Of a stretch of 64,000 bases of DNA, positions 34,486-42,837 are shown piece by piece. Origin of the DNA: Thermodesulfovibrio sp. 3907-1M (lineage in GTDB: Bacteria > Nitrospirota > Thermodesulfovibrionia > Thermodesulfovibrionales > Thermodesulfovibrionaceae); the NCBI RefSeq assembly GCF_040450955.1, contig NZ_CP144373.1, positions 1,220,486 to 1,284,485 on the forward strand, given 5' to 3'. How positions within the stretch are numbered: position 1 is the first letter of the stretch; each line of letters begins with the position of its first letter. Made by a program: the position numbers and the translations under genes. Below the pieces are notes generated by a model, which made no database searches, was not told the DNA's origin, and saw only the letters and a program-made list of their open reading frames with translations.

Positions 34486-34502
34486 AAAAGACTCTTTAGA
34501 AT

Positions 34503-34703
34503 CTACTTTTTACTGTATTTTTTCATGAACTTCTCTACTCTACCCTCTGTATCAACAATTTTCTGTTTACCCGTATAGAAAGGATGACACTTAGAGCAGA
34601 TATCCACTTTAATTAAAGGCTTTGTTGAACGGGTAACAAAAGTTTCACCACAGGCACATATAACTTTTGCTTCTTTGTATTCAGGGTGAATTTTCTCCTT
34701 CAT
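34503..34703 (-). CDS. rpmE: 50S ribosomal protein L31 (zinc-binding type)
   Basis: 66 aa. Four cysteines of the C+ paralogue are present: CACG (16, 18) and CSKCHPF (37, 40). The [20 protein letters not shown] motif is diagnostic of bL31. GGAGGGAAGA is the ribosome site. It has its own terminator downstream. Confidence 0.96.
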   Translation of the reverse strand: MKEKIHPEYKEAKVICACGETFVTRSTKPLIKVDICSKCHPFYTGKQKIVDTEGRVEKFMKKYSKK

Positions 34704-34757
34704 TCTTCCCTCCGTAAAAGTTTAATATTTAATTTTATCCTGAAAAATATTTTTTTA

Positions 34758-35813
34758 TCAAGCAATTGCTTTCCTTATTTCCTCTATTAAAGCCTTAACA
34801 AGCTCAGTTTCTTTTACAGTTTTTATAACTTTTCCTTTTGCAAAAACTATTCCCTGAGCTCGTCCACCTGCTATTCCAAAGTCTGCTTCTTTTGCCTCTC
34901 CAGGACCATTCACCGAGCATCCCATTACAGCTACTTTTATAGGCTCTTTTATATTTTTAAGTGCTTTTTTTACCTGCCTTACCATTCTCTTAATATTTAC
35001 TTCACATCTTCCACAGGTAGGACAGCTAATTATCTCAACTCCAACATTTCTTAATCCCACCACTCTCAATATTTCATAGGCTACATTAACTTCAAAAACC
35101 GAAGAATCTGTGAGAGAGACTCTTATTGTGTCGCCAATTCCTTCAAGAAGAAGAAGTCCAATTCCAATAGAGCTCTTTACAACACCTTCGGGAACAGATC
35201 CTGTCTCTGTAATTCCCACATGAAGAGGATAATCATATTTACTGCTAAAAACTCTGTAAGCTTCAACTGTTTTCATAACATCTGATGCTTTAAGTGAAAC
35301 CTTAATATCATGAAAATCAAGTTCTTCAAGAATCTCTATGTGCCTTTCTGCTGCCTCAACCATTGCCTGAGGGGTAGGACCGTGTTTTTCCACTAAATCT
35401 TTTGGCAAAGAGCCTGCATTGACTCCTATTCTTATTGGTATTCTTCTGTCCTTCGCAGCACTGACAACTTCTTTAACCTTCCATTTTGCTCCAATATTGC
35501 CCGGATTTATTCTTAATCCATCAACTCCCTGAACAATTGCCTCAAGCGCGAGTTTGTAGTTAAAATGTATGTCTGCAATCAATGGAATTTTTATTCTCTT
35601 TTTTATTTCTCCCAAGGCTTTCGCAGCAGTCTCATCAGGAACTGCAACTCTTACTATTTCGCAGCCTGCCTTTTCAAGTCTTCTTATCTCCTTTACAGTT
35701 GATTGCACATCACGGGTATCTGTTTTTGTCATTGACTGTACCCTAACAGGAGCACCATCTCCAATTGAGACATCTCCAACATATATTCTTCTTGTTTTTT
35801 TCCTCTCAATCAA
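34758..35813 (-). CDS. ispG: 4-hydroxy-3-methylbut-2-enyl diphosphate synthase (flavodoxin/ferredoxin)
   Basis: 351 aa. It reductively opens methylerythritol cyclodiphosphate in the MEP isoprenoid route, using a [4Fe-4S] cluster. N-terminal TIM barrel (VRVQSMTKTDTRDV, PLIADIHFNYKLAL), C-terminal cluster domain with CPTCGRCEVN and GCSVNGPGEAKEADFG. It overlaps mltG by 8 bp. Its products feed the polyprenyl synthase at 43857. Confidence 0.96.
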   Translation of the reverse strand: MIERKKTRRIYVGDVSIGDGAPVRVQSMTKTDTRDVQSTVKEIRRLEKAGCEIVRVAVPDETAAKALGEIKKRIKIPLIADIHFNYKLALEAIVQGVDGLRINPGNIGAKWKVKEVVSAAKDRRIPIRIGVNAGSLPKDLVEKHGPTPQAMVEAAERHIEILEELDFHDIKVSLKASDVMKTVEAYRVFSSKYDYPLHVGITETGSVPEGVVKSSIGIGLLLLEGIGDTIRVSLTDSSVFEVNVAYEILRVVGLRNVGVEIISCPTCGRCEVNIKRMVRQVKKALKNIKEPIKVAVMGCSVNGPGEAKEADFGIAGGRAQGIVFAKGKVIKTVKETELVKALIEEIRKAIA

Positions 35814-36801
35814 ATCTGTTTCCTCTTATTTGATTTATGGCTGAAATGTGCGTTTTGTAATCAGAAGAAAATTCATGAGTTCCGTCTCCACGGGAAACAA
35901 AATAAAGATATGACACCCTGGCAGGATTCAGAGCAGCTAAAATTGATTTCAATCCTGGTGAAGCAATCGGTCCTGGAGGAAGCCCTTTTATTAAGTAGGT
36001 ATTGTAGGGAGTTCTGTTTTTAAGATCTTTTTTTGTAACTCCATCTTTATATCTTTTAATTCCATAAATTGCTGTTGGATCTGCCTGAAGAGGCATTCCA
36101 AGTTTCAATCTATTATGATAAACTGCTGAAATTAAAGGCTTCTCTTCATCAACCTTTGCTTCCTTTTCAATTATTGATGCAAGAGTAACTACCTGATTTG
36201 TTGTCCATCCAATTTTCTTTGTTCTTTCCATTAATTTTGAATCATAAACATCCCAGAATCTCTTTACCATCAGTCTTACAATCTCTTCAAGCTGCAGTCC
36301 TTTCGGAATGTTGTAAGTATCAGGGAAAAGATATCCTTCCAACGAAGGCGCATCAATTTTTAAAGAGCGAAGAAATGCTTTGTCATATGCCAGCTGAAAT
36401 AGTTGATCTTTAAAATCAGGATTAATTTTTGAAAGCTTGTCAGCAATCTCGTATAGACTGTCACCTTCAACCACTGTAACAGTATACTCTGTGATTTTTC
36501 CCTGAAGAAGCTTTTTAATAACATCAAGCACAGTCATTTCTTTAGTAAATAGATAATATCCAGCTCTTGCCTTTTTCTCAATTCCGTAAATTCTTCCTAT
36601 GATAATAAAAATCGTTTCATTTCTGATAATACCTTTTTCCTTAAAAATTCTGGCTATTGAGGAAAAACTCGCACCCTTAGGAACATAAACCTCTGTATCC
36701 TCGGAGATATTTATTGGCTTTGTAAGTTCTATTGTTAAGTAAAGTGTAAAAAACAAAAAATAGCCAGCAAAAACAATCGCCACAGCTTTCCACAGCTTCA
36801 T
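35806..36801 (-). CDS. mltG: endolytic murein transglycosylase MltG
   Basis: 331 aa. It cuts nascent peptidoglycan strands and sets glycan chain length. One N-terminal membrane helix (about 5-25), a LysM-like domain (about 35-130), and the catalytic YceG domain with LASIIEKEAKVDEEKP (catalytic Glu) and AVYHNRLKLGMPLQADPT. Predicted leaderless: TTGCCA-18-TAACAT lies 6 nt before the ATG and there is no Shine-Dalgarno. Divergent from selD. Confidence 0.94.
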   Translation of the reverse strand: MKLWKAVAIVFAGYFLFFTLYLTIELTKPINISEDTEVYVPKGASFSSIARIFKEKGIIRNETIFIIIGRIYGIEKKARAGYYLFTKEMTVLDVIKKLLQGKITEYTVTVVEGDSLYEIADKLSKINPDFKDQLFQLAYDKAFLRSLKIDAPSLEGYLFPDTYNIPKGLQLEEIVRLMVKRFWDVYDSKLMERTKKIGWTTNQVVTLASIIEKEAKVDEEKPLISAVYHNRLKLGMPLQADPTAIYGIKRYKDGVTKKDLKNRTPYNTYLIKGLPPGPIASPGLKSILAALNPARVSYLYFVSRGDGTHEFSSDYKTHISAINQIRGNRFD

Positions 36802-36807
36802 TATTTA

Positions 36808-36837
36808 ATGTTAGCAGATGATAACATTAAATGGCAA
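36808..36837 (-). promoter_or_regulatory. mltG promoter, predicted leaderless
   Basis: Minus strand TTGCCA (36837-36832), an 18-bp spacer and TAACAT (36813-36808), then 6 nt to the ATG. Confidence 0.5.
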
Positions 36838-36851
36838 ACCATCCCGGATTA

Positions 36852-36860
36852 TGGTAAAAT
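36852..36860 (+). promoter_or_regulatory. extended -10 of selD
   Basis: TGGTAAAAT, a TGn-extended -10 box, 22 nt before the selD ATG; an AAAGGTG ribosome site lies in between. Confidence 0.4.
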
Positions 36861-36882
36861 AAAAAAAACAAAAGGTGTTGAA

Positions 36883-37905
36883 ATGCTCACAGAAAAAGTT
36901 AAAGCTGCTGGCTGAGCAGCAAAGATAGGTCCAGGGGACCTGGAAGAAATACTAAAACATATTCCTTTGCCAGAAGATCCCAACATTCTGGTTGGCTCTG
37001 AAGACTGGTCTGATGCAGGGATTTATCGTTTAAAAGAAGACATGGCAGTGGTCCAGAGTGTTGATTTCTTTACTCCTATTGTTGATGATCCCTATGATTT
37101 TGGACAGATTGCAGTAGCCAATGCCTTAAGTGATATATATGCAGTTGGAGCTAAGCCTCTTCTGGCTCTCAATATCGTTTGTTTTCCAGTAAATGAGATG
37201 GATAAGTCAATCCTACGAGAAATTTTAAAAGGCGGAGCGGACAAACTAAAGGAAGCAGGAGCTTTTATGATTGGTGGGCACAGTGTTGAAGATCCTGAGA
37301 TAAAATATGGAATTGCAGTAACTGGAATTGTTCATCCTGAAAAATTTGTTACCAACAGGGGTTCAAAACCTGGAGATATTTTAGTTTTAACAAAACCTAT
37401 TGGAACCGGTATTCTTTCAACAGCCCTTAAAGGAAAACTTCTTGACCCTGAAACAGCAAATATTCTTACTCAAACAATGACTTTACTCAATAAAACAGCC
37501 TCAGAAGTTATGATAAATACTGGAGTTCATGCCTGTACGGACATAACTGGATTTGGATTACTTGGACATGCTCTTGAAATGGCAAGGGCAAGCAAAGTAA
37601 CTATAAAAATATGGAAGGATAAAGTTCCACTCTTACCAAGAGTTTATGAGTTTGCTTGCATGGGAGTTGTTCCAGCAGGAGGAAGAAGAAATGTAAAGTA
37701 TTGTTCAAAACTGGTTGATACAGGACAAACAGATCCAGTAACTCTTGATATTCTCTCCGATCCTCAAACATCAGGAGGGCTACTTATTTCTGTACCATCA
37801 GATAAAACAGATGATTTAACTGCAAAATTGAATTTAAATGGAATTCAGGCAACTGCAGTAGGTGAAGTTATAGAAAAAAGTCAGGGCAGGATCATTTTGA
37901 TTTGA
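36883..37905 (+). CDS. selD: selenide, water dikinase; selenoprotein with in-frame UGA
   Basis: 340 aa when TGA at 36913-36915 is read as selenocysteine. It makes selenophosphate from selenide and ATP. The N-terminus is [10 protein letters not shown]-Sec-AAKIGPG; Sec11 aligns with the catalytic Cys of other SelD proteins and Lys14 with the essential Lys. Downstream motifs: [45 protein letters not shown] start at TTG 36967 is wrong because it would remove the catalytic loop. A GC-rich hairpin follows the UGA. Ribosome site AAAGGTG. The organism must therefore encode selA, selB and tRNA-Sec elsewhere. Confidence 0.95.
36904..36941 (+). promoter_or_regulatory. candidate bacterial SECIS element of selD
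   Basis: GCTGC (36904-36908) pairs with GCAGC (36916-36920), looping out the UGA. Next, AGGTCC (36927-36932) pairs with GGACCT (36936-36941) around an AGG loop about 18 nt after the UGA. The position fits a SelB-binding bSECIS. Confidence 0.65.
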
Positions 37906-37938
37906 TATGAATTGTATAAAATAATTTAATAAAATCTC

Positions 37939-37968
37939 TTGACAAAAATAATGTTTTAATGATATATT
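37939..37968 (+). promoter_or_regulatory. hsp20 promoter
   Basis: Perfect TTGACA (37939-37944), an 18-bp spacer and TATATT (37963-37968). The ATG follows after 42 nt with AAAAGGAGGTG in the leader. No CIRCE-type inverted repeat is seen. Confidence 0.7.
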
Positions 37969-38010
37969 TAGTTAAAAAATATCAATATCACCTAAAAGGA
38001 GGTGTTAGCC

Positions 38011-38487
38011 ATGACAAGAAAAGAAACAAAGGATGTAGCAAGGGTTGAACCTTCAATCCTTTCTCCCTTTGAGGAGATTGATCGTCTTTTTGATGAATTT
38101 ATGAGGAGACCCTTTTCCCTGTTCAGGTCCTTTGTTCCGAGACTAAGAGAAGAAGAGATTGTGTCTCCAGCAGTGGACATATATGAAGAAGGCGATGAGC
38201 TGGTTGTTAAGGCAGAGCTACCCGGTATAAAAAAAGAAGACATTGAAGTTAAAATTACCGATGATTATCTCACCATATCTGGTGAGAAAAAGAAAGAAGA
38301 AAAAGTAGAAAAGAAAGACTACTACAGATACGAGCGATCCTATGGTTCATTCTCAAGAACATTCAGGCTTCCTGTGGATGTTCAGACTGACAAAGCAAAG
38401 GCAAAATTTGAAAATGGTGTGCTTGAAATAAGAATTCCTAAGACAGAAGAAGCAAAGAAAAAAGAAAGAAAGCTTCAGATTGAATAA
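38011..38487 (+). CDS. Hsp20/alpha-crystallin small heat-shock protein
   Basis: 158 aa from the ATG 7 nt after AAGGAGGTG (the GTG at 38002 lies inside that site). ATP-independent holdase. The alpha-crystallin domain covers about 48-150: VDIYEEGDELVVKAELPGI, DYLTISGEK and FENGVLEIRIPK. The C-terminal IxI-like tail is weak. It is a single-gene unit with its own promoter and terminator. Confidence 0.95.
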   Translation: MTRKETKDVARVEPSILSPFEEIDRLFDEFMRRPFSLFRSFVPRLREEEIVSPAVDIYEEGDELVVKAELPGIKKEDIEVKITDDYLTISGEKKKEEKVEKKDYYRYERSYGSFSRTFRLPVDVQTDKAKAKFENGVLEIRIPKTEEAKKKERKLQIE

Positions 38488-38492
38488 AAAAC

Positions 38493-38512
38493 AGGAGGGC
38501 ATCTGCCCTCCT
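38493..38512 (+). terminator. terminator after hsp20
   Basis: AGGAGGGCA and TGCCCTCCT form a tight 8-9 bp hairpin (38493-38501 with 38504-38512) 5 nt after the stop, with a modest T-rich tail. It ends 8 nt before the next gene's ATG. Confidence 0.75.
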
Positions 38513-38520
38513 TAATTCTT

Positions 38521-39387
38521 ATGAAAAAACTACTTATTACAGGCGGAACAGGTTTTATTGGAAGGTATGTTGTAAAGCTTGCTTTACAAAGAAGCTATGA
38601 TGTTCACTTAATTGTAAGAAATCCAGAAAAAGCAAAAGCTCTTTTTGGTGAAAAACCGAAAATCTATCAACTTAATGAGTTTACTAATCGGGAAAAACTG
38701 AGAAAAATCATAGAGATTATCAACCCTCAATATGTGATTCATCTTATTGGAATTATTCAGGAAAAAGGCAAAGCTACATTTGAAAAAGTGCATTACCAGT
38801 ATTCAAAAGCTCTTTATGAAGCTTTAAAAGATTTTCCCGTGGAGAAAATAATACACATGAGTGCTTTGGGAGTTGATGAAAAAGCTCCGTCTAATTACCA
38901 TATTACAAAGCTTAAGGCGGAAAAAGAACTGATAAAAACAGGAATTCCCTTTGTAATTCTTCGTCCTTCTTTTGTTGTGGGACCTGAGCAACTTCTTTTT
39001 TTAAAATTAAAACCGGTTTTAAAGAGACTGCCAATTTTGATATTTCCTGACATTGGCAAATACTACTTTCAGCCAGTGGATGTGAGAGATGTTGCAGAAT
39101 GTTTCATCAATGCCATTGATTACAATGGTAACGCTATTTTTGAACTATGTGGAGATGAAAAAGTTACTTTAAGGAACATAGTTCATGACTTTGCAAAAAA
39201 TCTGGGTAAAAATGCTATTTTTGTTCCTTTCCCAAAGACTGTTCTTAAAATTTTTGCAAGACAGCAATACAAGATGATGTGGAGGGACAATGTCTGCGGA
39301 TACTCTGAAGTGTTGCAGATGGAGACTCTCTTAAAGAAAAAGTCGATTCCTTATAGAGAACAGATAAAATGGGCTGCTCAGCATTAA
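38521..39387 (+). CDS. NAD(P)-dependent epimerase/dehydratase (NDUFA9-like)
   Basis: 288 aa atypical short-chain dehydrogenase. The GGTGFIGRYV glycine-rich loop at residues 8-17 binds NAD(P). HMSALGVDEKAPSNYHITKLKAE holds the S/Y-x3-K region. FVILRPSFVVGP and YYFQPVDVRDVAE are typical of the NDUFA9/NmrA-like group. The substrate is unknown. No Shine-Dalgarno is seen, and the hsp20 terminator lies directly upstream. It is convergent with moeA (4 bp overlap). Confidence 0.82.
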   Translation: MKKLLITGGTGFIGRYVVKLALQRSYDVHLIVRNPEKAKALFGEKPKIYQLNEFTNREKLRKIIEIINPQYVIHLIGIIQEKGKATFEKVHYQYSKALYEALKDFPVEKIIHMSALGVDEKAPSNYHITKLKAEKELIKTGIPFVILRPSFVVGPEQLLFLKLKPVLKRLPILIFPDIGKYYFQPVDVRDVAECFINAIDYNGNAIFELCGDEKVTLRNIVHDFAKNLGKNAIFVPFPKTVLKIFARQQYKMMWRDNVCGYSEVLQMETLLKKKSIPYREQIKWAAQH

Positions 39388-40619
39388 TCTATGATTTCAA
39401 CTAAAACTTCTTCTCCTTCTGACAACCCCAGTAATTGAGAAGGTATGTGAACAATTCCCTCTGCTTTTACAAGACTCATTATAAGTCCTGATTTACTCAA
39501 CAGAGGAGTTGCCCATATTTCACCATCCCGACTGTCAAGACAAACTCTTATAAAATCTTCTCTACCAGCCTGGGAGTGAATACTTCTTGAAATTTTTGCT
39601 TTTATGAGTTTTTTAAAGTTTTTATCTGTTACTGCAAGCATATGATGAATCACTGGTTTGACAAAAAGTTCAAAACAAATATATACAGCTACAGGGTGCC
39701 CCGGAAGTCCAAAAACAGGTTTGCCATTGCACGCTGCACCAATAACAGGTTTCCCAGGCTTTATTGAAGCACCATGAAAAAGCACACCTGGACAGCCAAG
39801 CTCATCAATAACTTTTGCAGTTAAATCTTTCACGCCAGCAGAGGTTCCACCTGTAATAAGCACAATATCACTTAATTGATATGCTTTCTCAGCAGTTTCT
39901 TTAAGTGCGTTGTATTCATCCTTTATAATTCCCATTTTTAATGGAATAGCACCACTTTCATAAATTAAGCCTGCAAGAGTAAAGGAGTTTACATCCCTTA
40001 CTTTTCCAGGAGTAACCTTTTCAGTGTGAGGAATTATCTCATCTCCTGTAAGAATTATAGAAACCACAGGCTGTTTAAAAACTTTAACAGCGGTTATTCC
40101 AACTCCAGCAAGAGCTCCTATATCCTGAGGCTTAAGCCTGTGTCCTGCTTTTATAACAACTTCTCCCTTTTTTGCATCCTCATCGCGAAATATGACATTC
40201 TCACCTGGAGAAACAGCCTTTAATACCTCAATCAAATCTTTTGATATCACATTAACGTGCTCTATCATCACAACAGCATCAGCTCCTTCAGGAAGCATAC
40301 CTCCAGTTGCAATAGATGCTGTTTCTCCTTTTGATAGGGAAAAATTAGGTATAGCTCCCATAGGTATGTCACCTTTAACATTGAGATAGGATGGAGAGCT
40401 TTCTTTTGCGCCGAATGTATCAGAAGCTTTAACAGCAAAGCCGTCAACAGTGGAACGTTCAAACCCTGGAAGATCCTCAGGTGAGATTATATCTTCTGCG
40501 GTAACTCTACCATAGGCTTTTTCAATTGGAATTATTTCTACTGGAAGGCATCCTGGCACGATTTGAGCGAGTATAAGTTTTAAAGCATCATGAGGAAGCA
40601 GGTATTTTTTATCAAGCAT
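39384..40619 (-). CDS. moeA: molybdopterin molybdenumtransferase
   Basis: 411 aa. It inserts molybdate into adenylated molybdopterin. Domains: PEDLPGFERSTVDGFAV (N-terminal), ATGGMLPEGADAVVMIE, the MoaB/Mog-like core (GDEIIPHTEKVTPGKVRDVN, ITGGTSAGVKD) and a C-terminal beta domain. Moco implies molybdo- or tungsto-enzymes such as formate dehydrogenase, which would also fit selenium use. Predicted leaderless; divergent from scpA. Confidence 0.94.
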   Translation of the reverse strand: MLDKKYLLPHDALKLILAQIVPGCLPVEIIPIEKAYGRVTAEDIISPEDLPGFERSTVDGFAVKASDTFGAKESSPSYLNVKGDIPMGAIPNFSLSKGETASIATGGMLPEGADAVVMIEHVNVISKDLIEVLKAVSPGENVIFRDEDAKKGEVVIKAGHRLKPQDIGALAGVGITAVKVFKQPVVSIILTGDEIIPHTEKVTPGKVRDVNSFTLAGLIYESGAIPLKMGIIKDEYNALKETAEKAYQLSDIVLITGGTSAGVKDLTAKVIDELGCPGVLFHGASIKPGKPVIGAACNGKPVFGLPGHPVAVYICFELFVKPVIHHMLAVTDKNFKKLIKAKISRSIHSQAGREDFIRVCLDSRDGEIWATPLLSKSGLIMSLVKAEGIVHIPSQLLGLSEGEEVLVEIID

Positions 40620-40626
40620 AAATTTT

Positions 40627-40656
40627 ATTATACAGGAAAAAAAAGAGAGATGTCAG
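40627..40656 (-). promoter_or_regulatory. moeA promoter, predicted leaderless
   Basis: Minus strand CTGACA (40656-40651), an 18-bp spacer, consensus TATAAT (40632-40627), then 7 nt to the ATG. No Shine-Dalgarno. The AAAATTTATG junction is identical to that of kdsD. Confidence 0.65.
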
Positions 40657-40665
40657 TTAAGATTG

Positions 40666-40674
40666 TGATAAAAT
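40666..40674 (+). promoter_or_regulatory. extended -10 of scpA, predicted leaderless
   Basis: TGATAAAAT is a TGn-extended -10 box followed by 8 nt and the ATG at 40683. Confidence 0.45.
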
Positions 40675-40682
40675 ACTATAAA

Positions 40683-41381
40683 ATGATTCAGGTTAATTTA
40701 CCCACATTTGAAGGTCCTTTAGATTTGCTTCTTCATCTTATTAAGCAGAATAAAATAGACATCTATGACATTCCGATTGCTTTAATTACAAAGCAGTATC
40801 TTGAATATCTTGAACTTATGCAAGAGCTTGACCTTGAAATTGCCTCAGAGTTTCTTCTTATGGCAGCTACATTGATTTATATAAAGTCAAAAATGCTTCT
40901 TCCAGTGCAGGAGCCTGAGGAGGAAGACCCAAGGAAAGAACTGGTAGCACAGTTAATAGAATATCAGAATTTTAAAGAAGCCTCTAAAATTCTTAAAGAA
41001 AGATATGAAGTATGGTCATTAGCCTTTCCAAGAAATACATCACATGAGGAAGAATTTTTTCTTGAGGAGCTGAGTATATTTGACCTTTTACAGGCTTTAA
41101 GGAAAATAGTTGATAAACCTCAGCCGAGAGTATATGTTCCAAAGGAAACTATAAAAGTTGAGGAAAAAATTGAACAGATTCTCAGTTTACTGAGATTGAA
41201 AAAATCAATAGCTTTTTATGAACTTTTTGAACATAACTCATCAAGGCTTGAAATTATAGTGACTTTTCTTGCATTATTGGAATTAATAAAACTCAGAATT
41301 GCCAGAGCTTATCAGGAAAAACCTTTTGGAGAAATTTTAATAAATCTGGAGGAAAGAAATGAAAATAGGAATTATCTCTGA
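40683..41381 (+). CDS. scpA: segregation and condensation protein A
   Basis: 232 aa from ATG 40683; earlier in-frame starts at 40590 and 40650 would lie within or upstream of the predicted promoter and add a non-conserved leader. Kleisin of the SMC-ScpAB condensin. N-terminal VNLPTFEGPLDLLLHLI and DIYDIPIALITKQYLEYLE bind the SMC neck; the C-terminal winged helix (about 160-230) binds the SMC head. scpB and smc are not in the window. It overlaps the phosphodiesterase gene by 23 bp. Confidence 0.93.
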   Translation: MIQVNLPTFEGPLDLLLHLIKQNKIDIYDIPIALITKQYLEYLELMQELDLEIASEFLLMAATLIYIKSKMLLPVQEPEEEDPRKELVAQLIEYQNFKEASKILKERYEVWSLAFPRNTSHEEEFFLEELSIFDLLQALRKIVDKPQPRVYVPKETIKVEEKIEQILSLLRLKKSIAFYELFEHNSSRLEIIVTFLALLELIKLRIARAYQEKPFGEILINLEERNENRNYL

Positions 41382-41838
41382 TACCCATGATCATATGGAC
41401 AACATAAAAAAGGCATTGAAAATTTTTAAAGAAAATGATGTAAAGACAATAATTCATGCAGGTGATTTTGTCTCTCCCTTTACATGGAGAGTTTTTAAGG
41501 ATTTTGATGGTGAGTTTTACGGAGTTTTTGGTAATAACGATGGAGATAAAGTTCTTTTAAAGAAAATGTACGGAGAAAGAATTCAGCCACAAATAAGAGA
41601 ATTTGAAATTAATGGTAAAAGGATTGCATTGATGCATGAACCTCAGATAGTTGAAGCACTTGCTCAATCAGGTAGATTTGATCTTATCGTTTATGGACAT
41701 ATGCATGAAGTTGATATTCGCAAGGTAAATAATACTTTAATCATAAATCCTGGTGAAGCCTGTGGCTGGCTTTATGGAAAAGCAACGGTTGTGGTTCTTG
41801 ATCTTGAAAGTTTACAGCCAGTGGTAATATCTTTTTGA
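41359..41838 (+). CDS. YfcE/MJ0936 family phosphodiesterase
   Basis: 159 aa calcineurin-like metallophosphoesterase. The five metal blocks are visible: IISDTHDH, IIHAGDF, VFGNNDG, ALMHEPQ (a His), VYGHMHEVD. Members cleave simple phosphodiesters in vitro; the physiological substrate is unknown. It overlaps scpA by 23 bp and the convergent radical SAM gene by 27 bp. Confidence 0.9.
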   Translation: MKIGIISDTHDHMDNIKKALKIFKENDVKTIIHAGDFVSPFTWRVFKDFDGEFYGVFGNNDGDKVLLKKMYGERIQPQIREFEINGKRIALMHEPQIVEALAQSGRFDLIVYGHMHEVDIRKVNNTLIINPGEACGWLYGKATVVVLDLESLQPVVISF

Positions 41839-42762
41839 ATAAATAACACAATCTATTCTTGTTAGTCCATATTTTAAAGCCATATTTACAGCGTCTTCAA
41901 ACTCCTTTTGCGTTATTCTTCTGTTTAATTCCGGATACTCCTCTGCCTGCCAGCATGGTCTGTACTGATCCATGATGTTTATGTATGTATTTTTGGAGAT
42001 TTCCTCTGCAATAAATTTTACAATCTCCTGTGTTCCTGCGATATTGTTAGGCAAAACAAGATGTCTTACAAGAAGTCCTCTAACAGCAACTCCTTCTTCA
42101 TTTATAATCAGATCTCCAACCTGCCTGTGCATCTCCTTCAAAGCTTTTTTTGCGAACTCAGTATAATTTTTAACCTTTGAGTACTTTTCAGCCAGAGCAC
42201 TATCAGCATATTTAAAATCAGGCATATAAATATCAATGATTCCATCAAGAATTTTCAATGTTTCAATAGCTTCATAACCACCACAATTATAAACAATGGG
42301 AATTCTGAGTCCCTGTTCACGGGCAATGTAAATTGATTTAATAATTTGAGGCACCTGATGAGTGGGTGTCACAAGATTTATATTGTGACAGCCTGAATTT
42401 TGAAGAAAAATCATAAGTTGAGCAAGCTCATCATATGAGATTTCTTCGCCTTCTCCAAGATGACTTATTGTCCAGTTCTGACAGTAAACACAGCTGAGAT
42501 TACAAAAACCGAAAAATATGGTTCCTGAACCGTATCTTCCAACCAAAGGAGCTTCTTCTCCAAAATGAGGTCCCCAGCTTGAAACATAGGGTTTTATAAG
42601 AACTTTACATGCTCCTTTTCTACCCGAGGTTCTGTCAACATAGCAATTTCTCGGGCAGAGAGTGCAATCTTTCAGAATCTCAAAAGCTTTTTCAATCCTT
42701 TGATTAAACTCTTTATCTGATAAATTTAAATAAGCTACATTTTGAGCCTTAGATGAACTCAT
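41812..42762 (-). CDS. PflX-like radical SAM protein
   Basis: 316 aa. Radical SAM motif CxxxCxxC at Cys87, Cys91 and Cys94 (FCNLSCVYCQNW). A preceding cysteine set, Cys33, Cys36, Cys40 and Cys52 (CTLCPRNCYVDR...GAC), is the COG1313/PflX signature and could hold an extra cluster or zinc. These proteins resemble pyruvate-formate-lyase activators, but the target is unknown and no glycyl-radical enzyme lies nearby. GGGAG ribosome site and an extended -10. Confidence 0.85.
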   Translation of the reverse strand: MSSSKAQNVAYLNLSDKEFNQRIEKAFEILKDCTLCPRNCYVDRTSGRKGACKVLIKPYVSSWGPHFGEEAPLVGRYGSGTIFFGFCNLSCVYCQNWTISHLGEGEEISYDELAQLMIFLQNSGCHNINLVTPTHQVPQIIKSIYIAREQGLRIPIVYNCGGYEAIETLKILDGIIDIYMPDFKYADSALAEKYSKVKNYTEFAKKALKEMHRQVGDLIINEEGVAVRGLLVRHLVLPNNIAGTQEIVKFIAEEISKNTYINIMDQYRPCWQAEEYPELNRRITQKEFEDAVNMALKYGLTRIDCVIYSKRYYHWL

Positions 42763-42783
42763 TGAAATACTCCCTGTTTTTTA

Positions 42784-42792
42784 ATTATATCA
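42784..42792 (-). promoter_or_regulatory. extended -10 of the PflX-like gene
   Basis: Minus strand TGATATAAT (42792-42784), then a 21-nt leader with GGGAG before the ATG at 42762. Confidence 0.5.
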
Positions 42793-42822
42793 TTTAGAAA
42801 AAAGATTTAGCCTGCGAAAAAT

Positions 42823-42831
42823 TGTTATAAT
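42823..42831 (+). promoter_or_regulatory. extended -10 of mtnA, predicted leaderless
   Basis: TGTTATAAT ends at 42831, directly against an ATG at 42832 and 6 nt before the ATG at 42838. Only the second can be in a transcript made from this promoter. Confidence 0.55.
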
Positions 42832-42837
42832 ATGCCT

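Noticed and set aside
36967-37905. SelD starting at TTG 36967
   Set aside because: This start removes the catalytic loop and lacks a ribosome site; reading through the UGA restores a full-length SelD.
40590-40682. N-terminal extension of ScpA to 40590 or 40650
   Set aside because: The ScpA family begins at the VNLPTFEGPLDLL region; the extension overlaps the predicted promoter of scpA and the moeA start.
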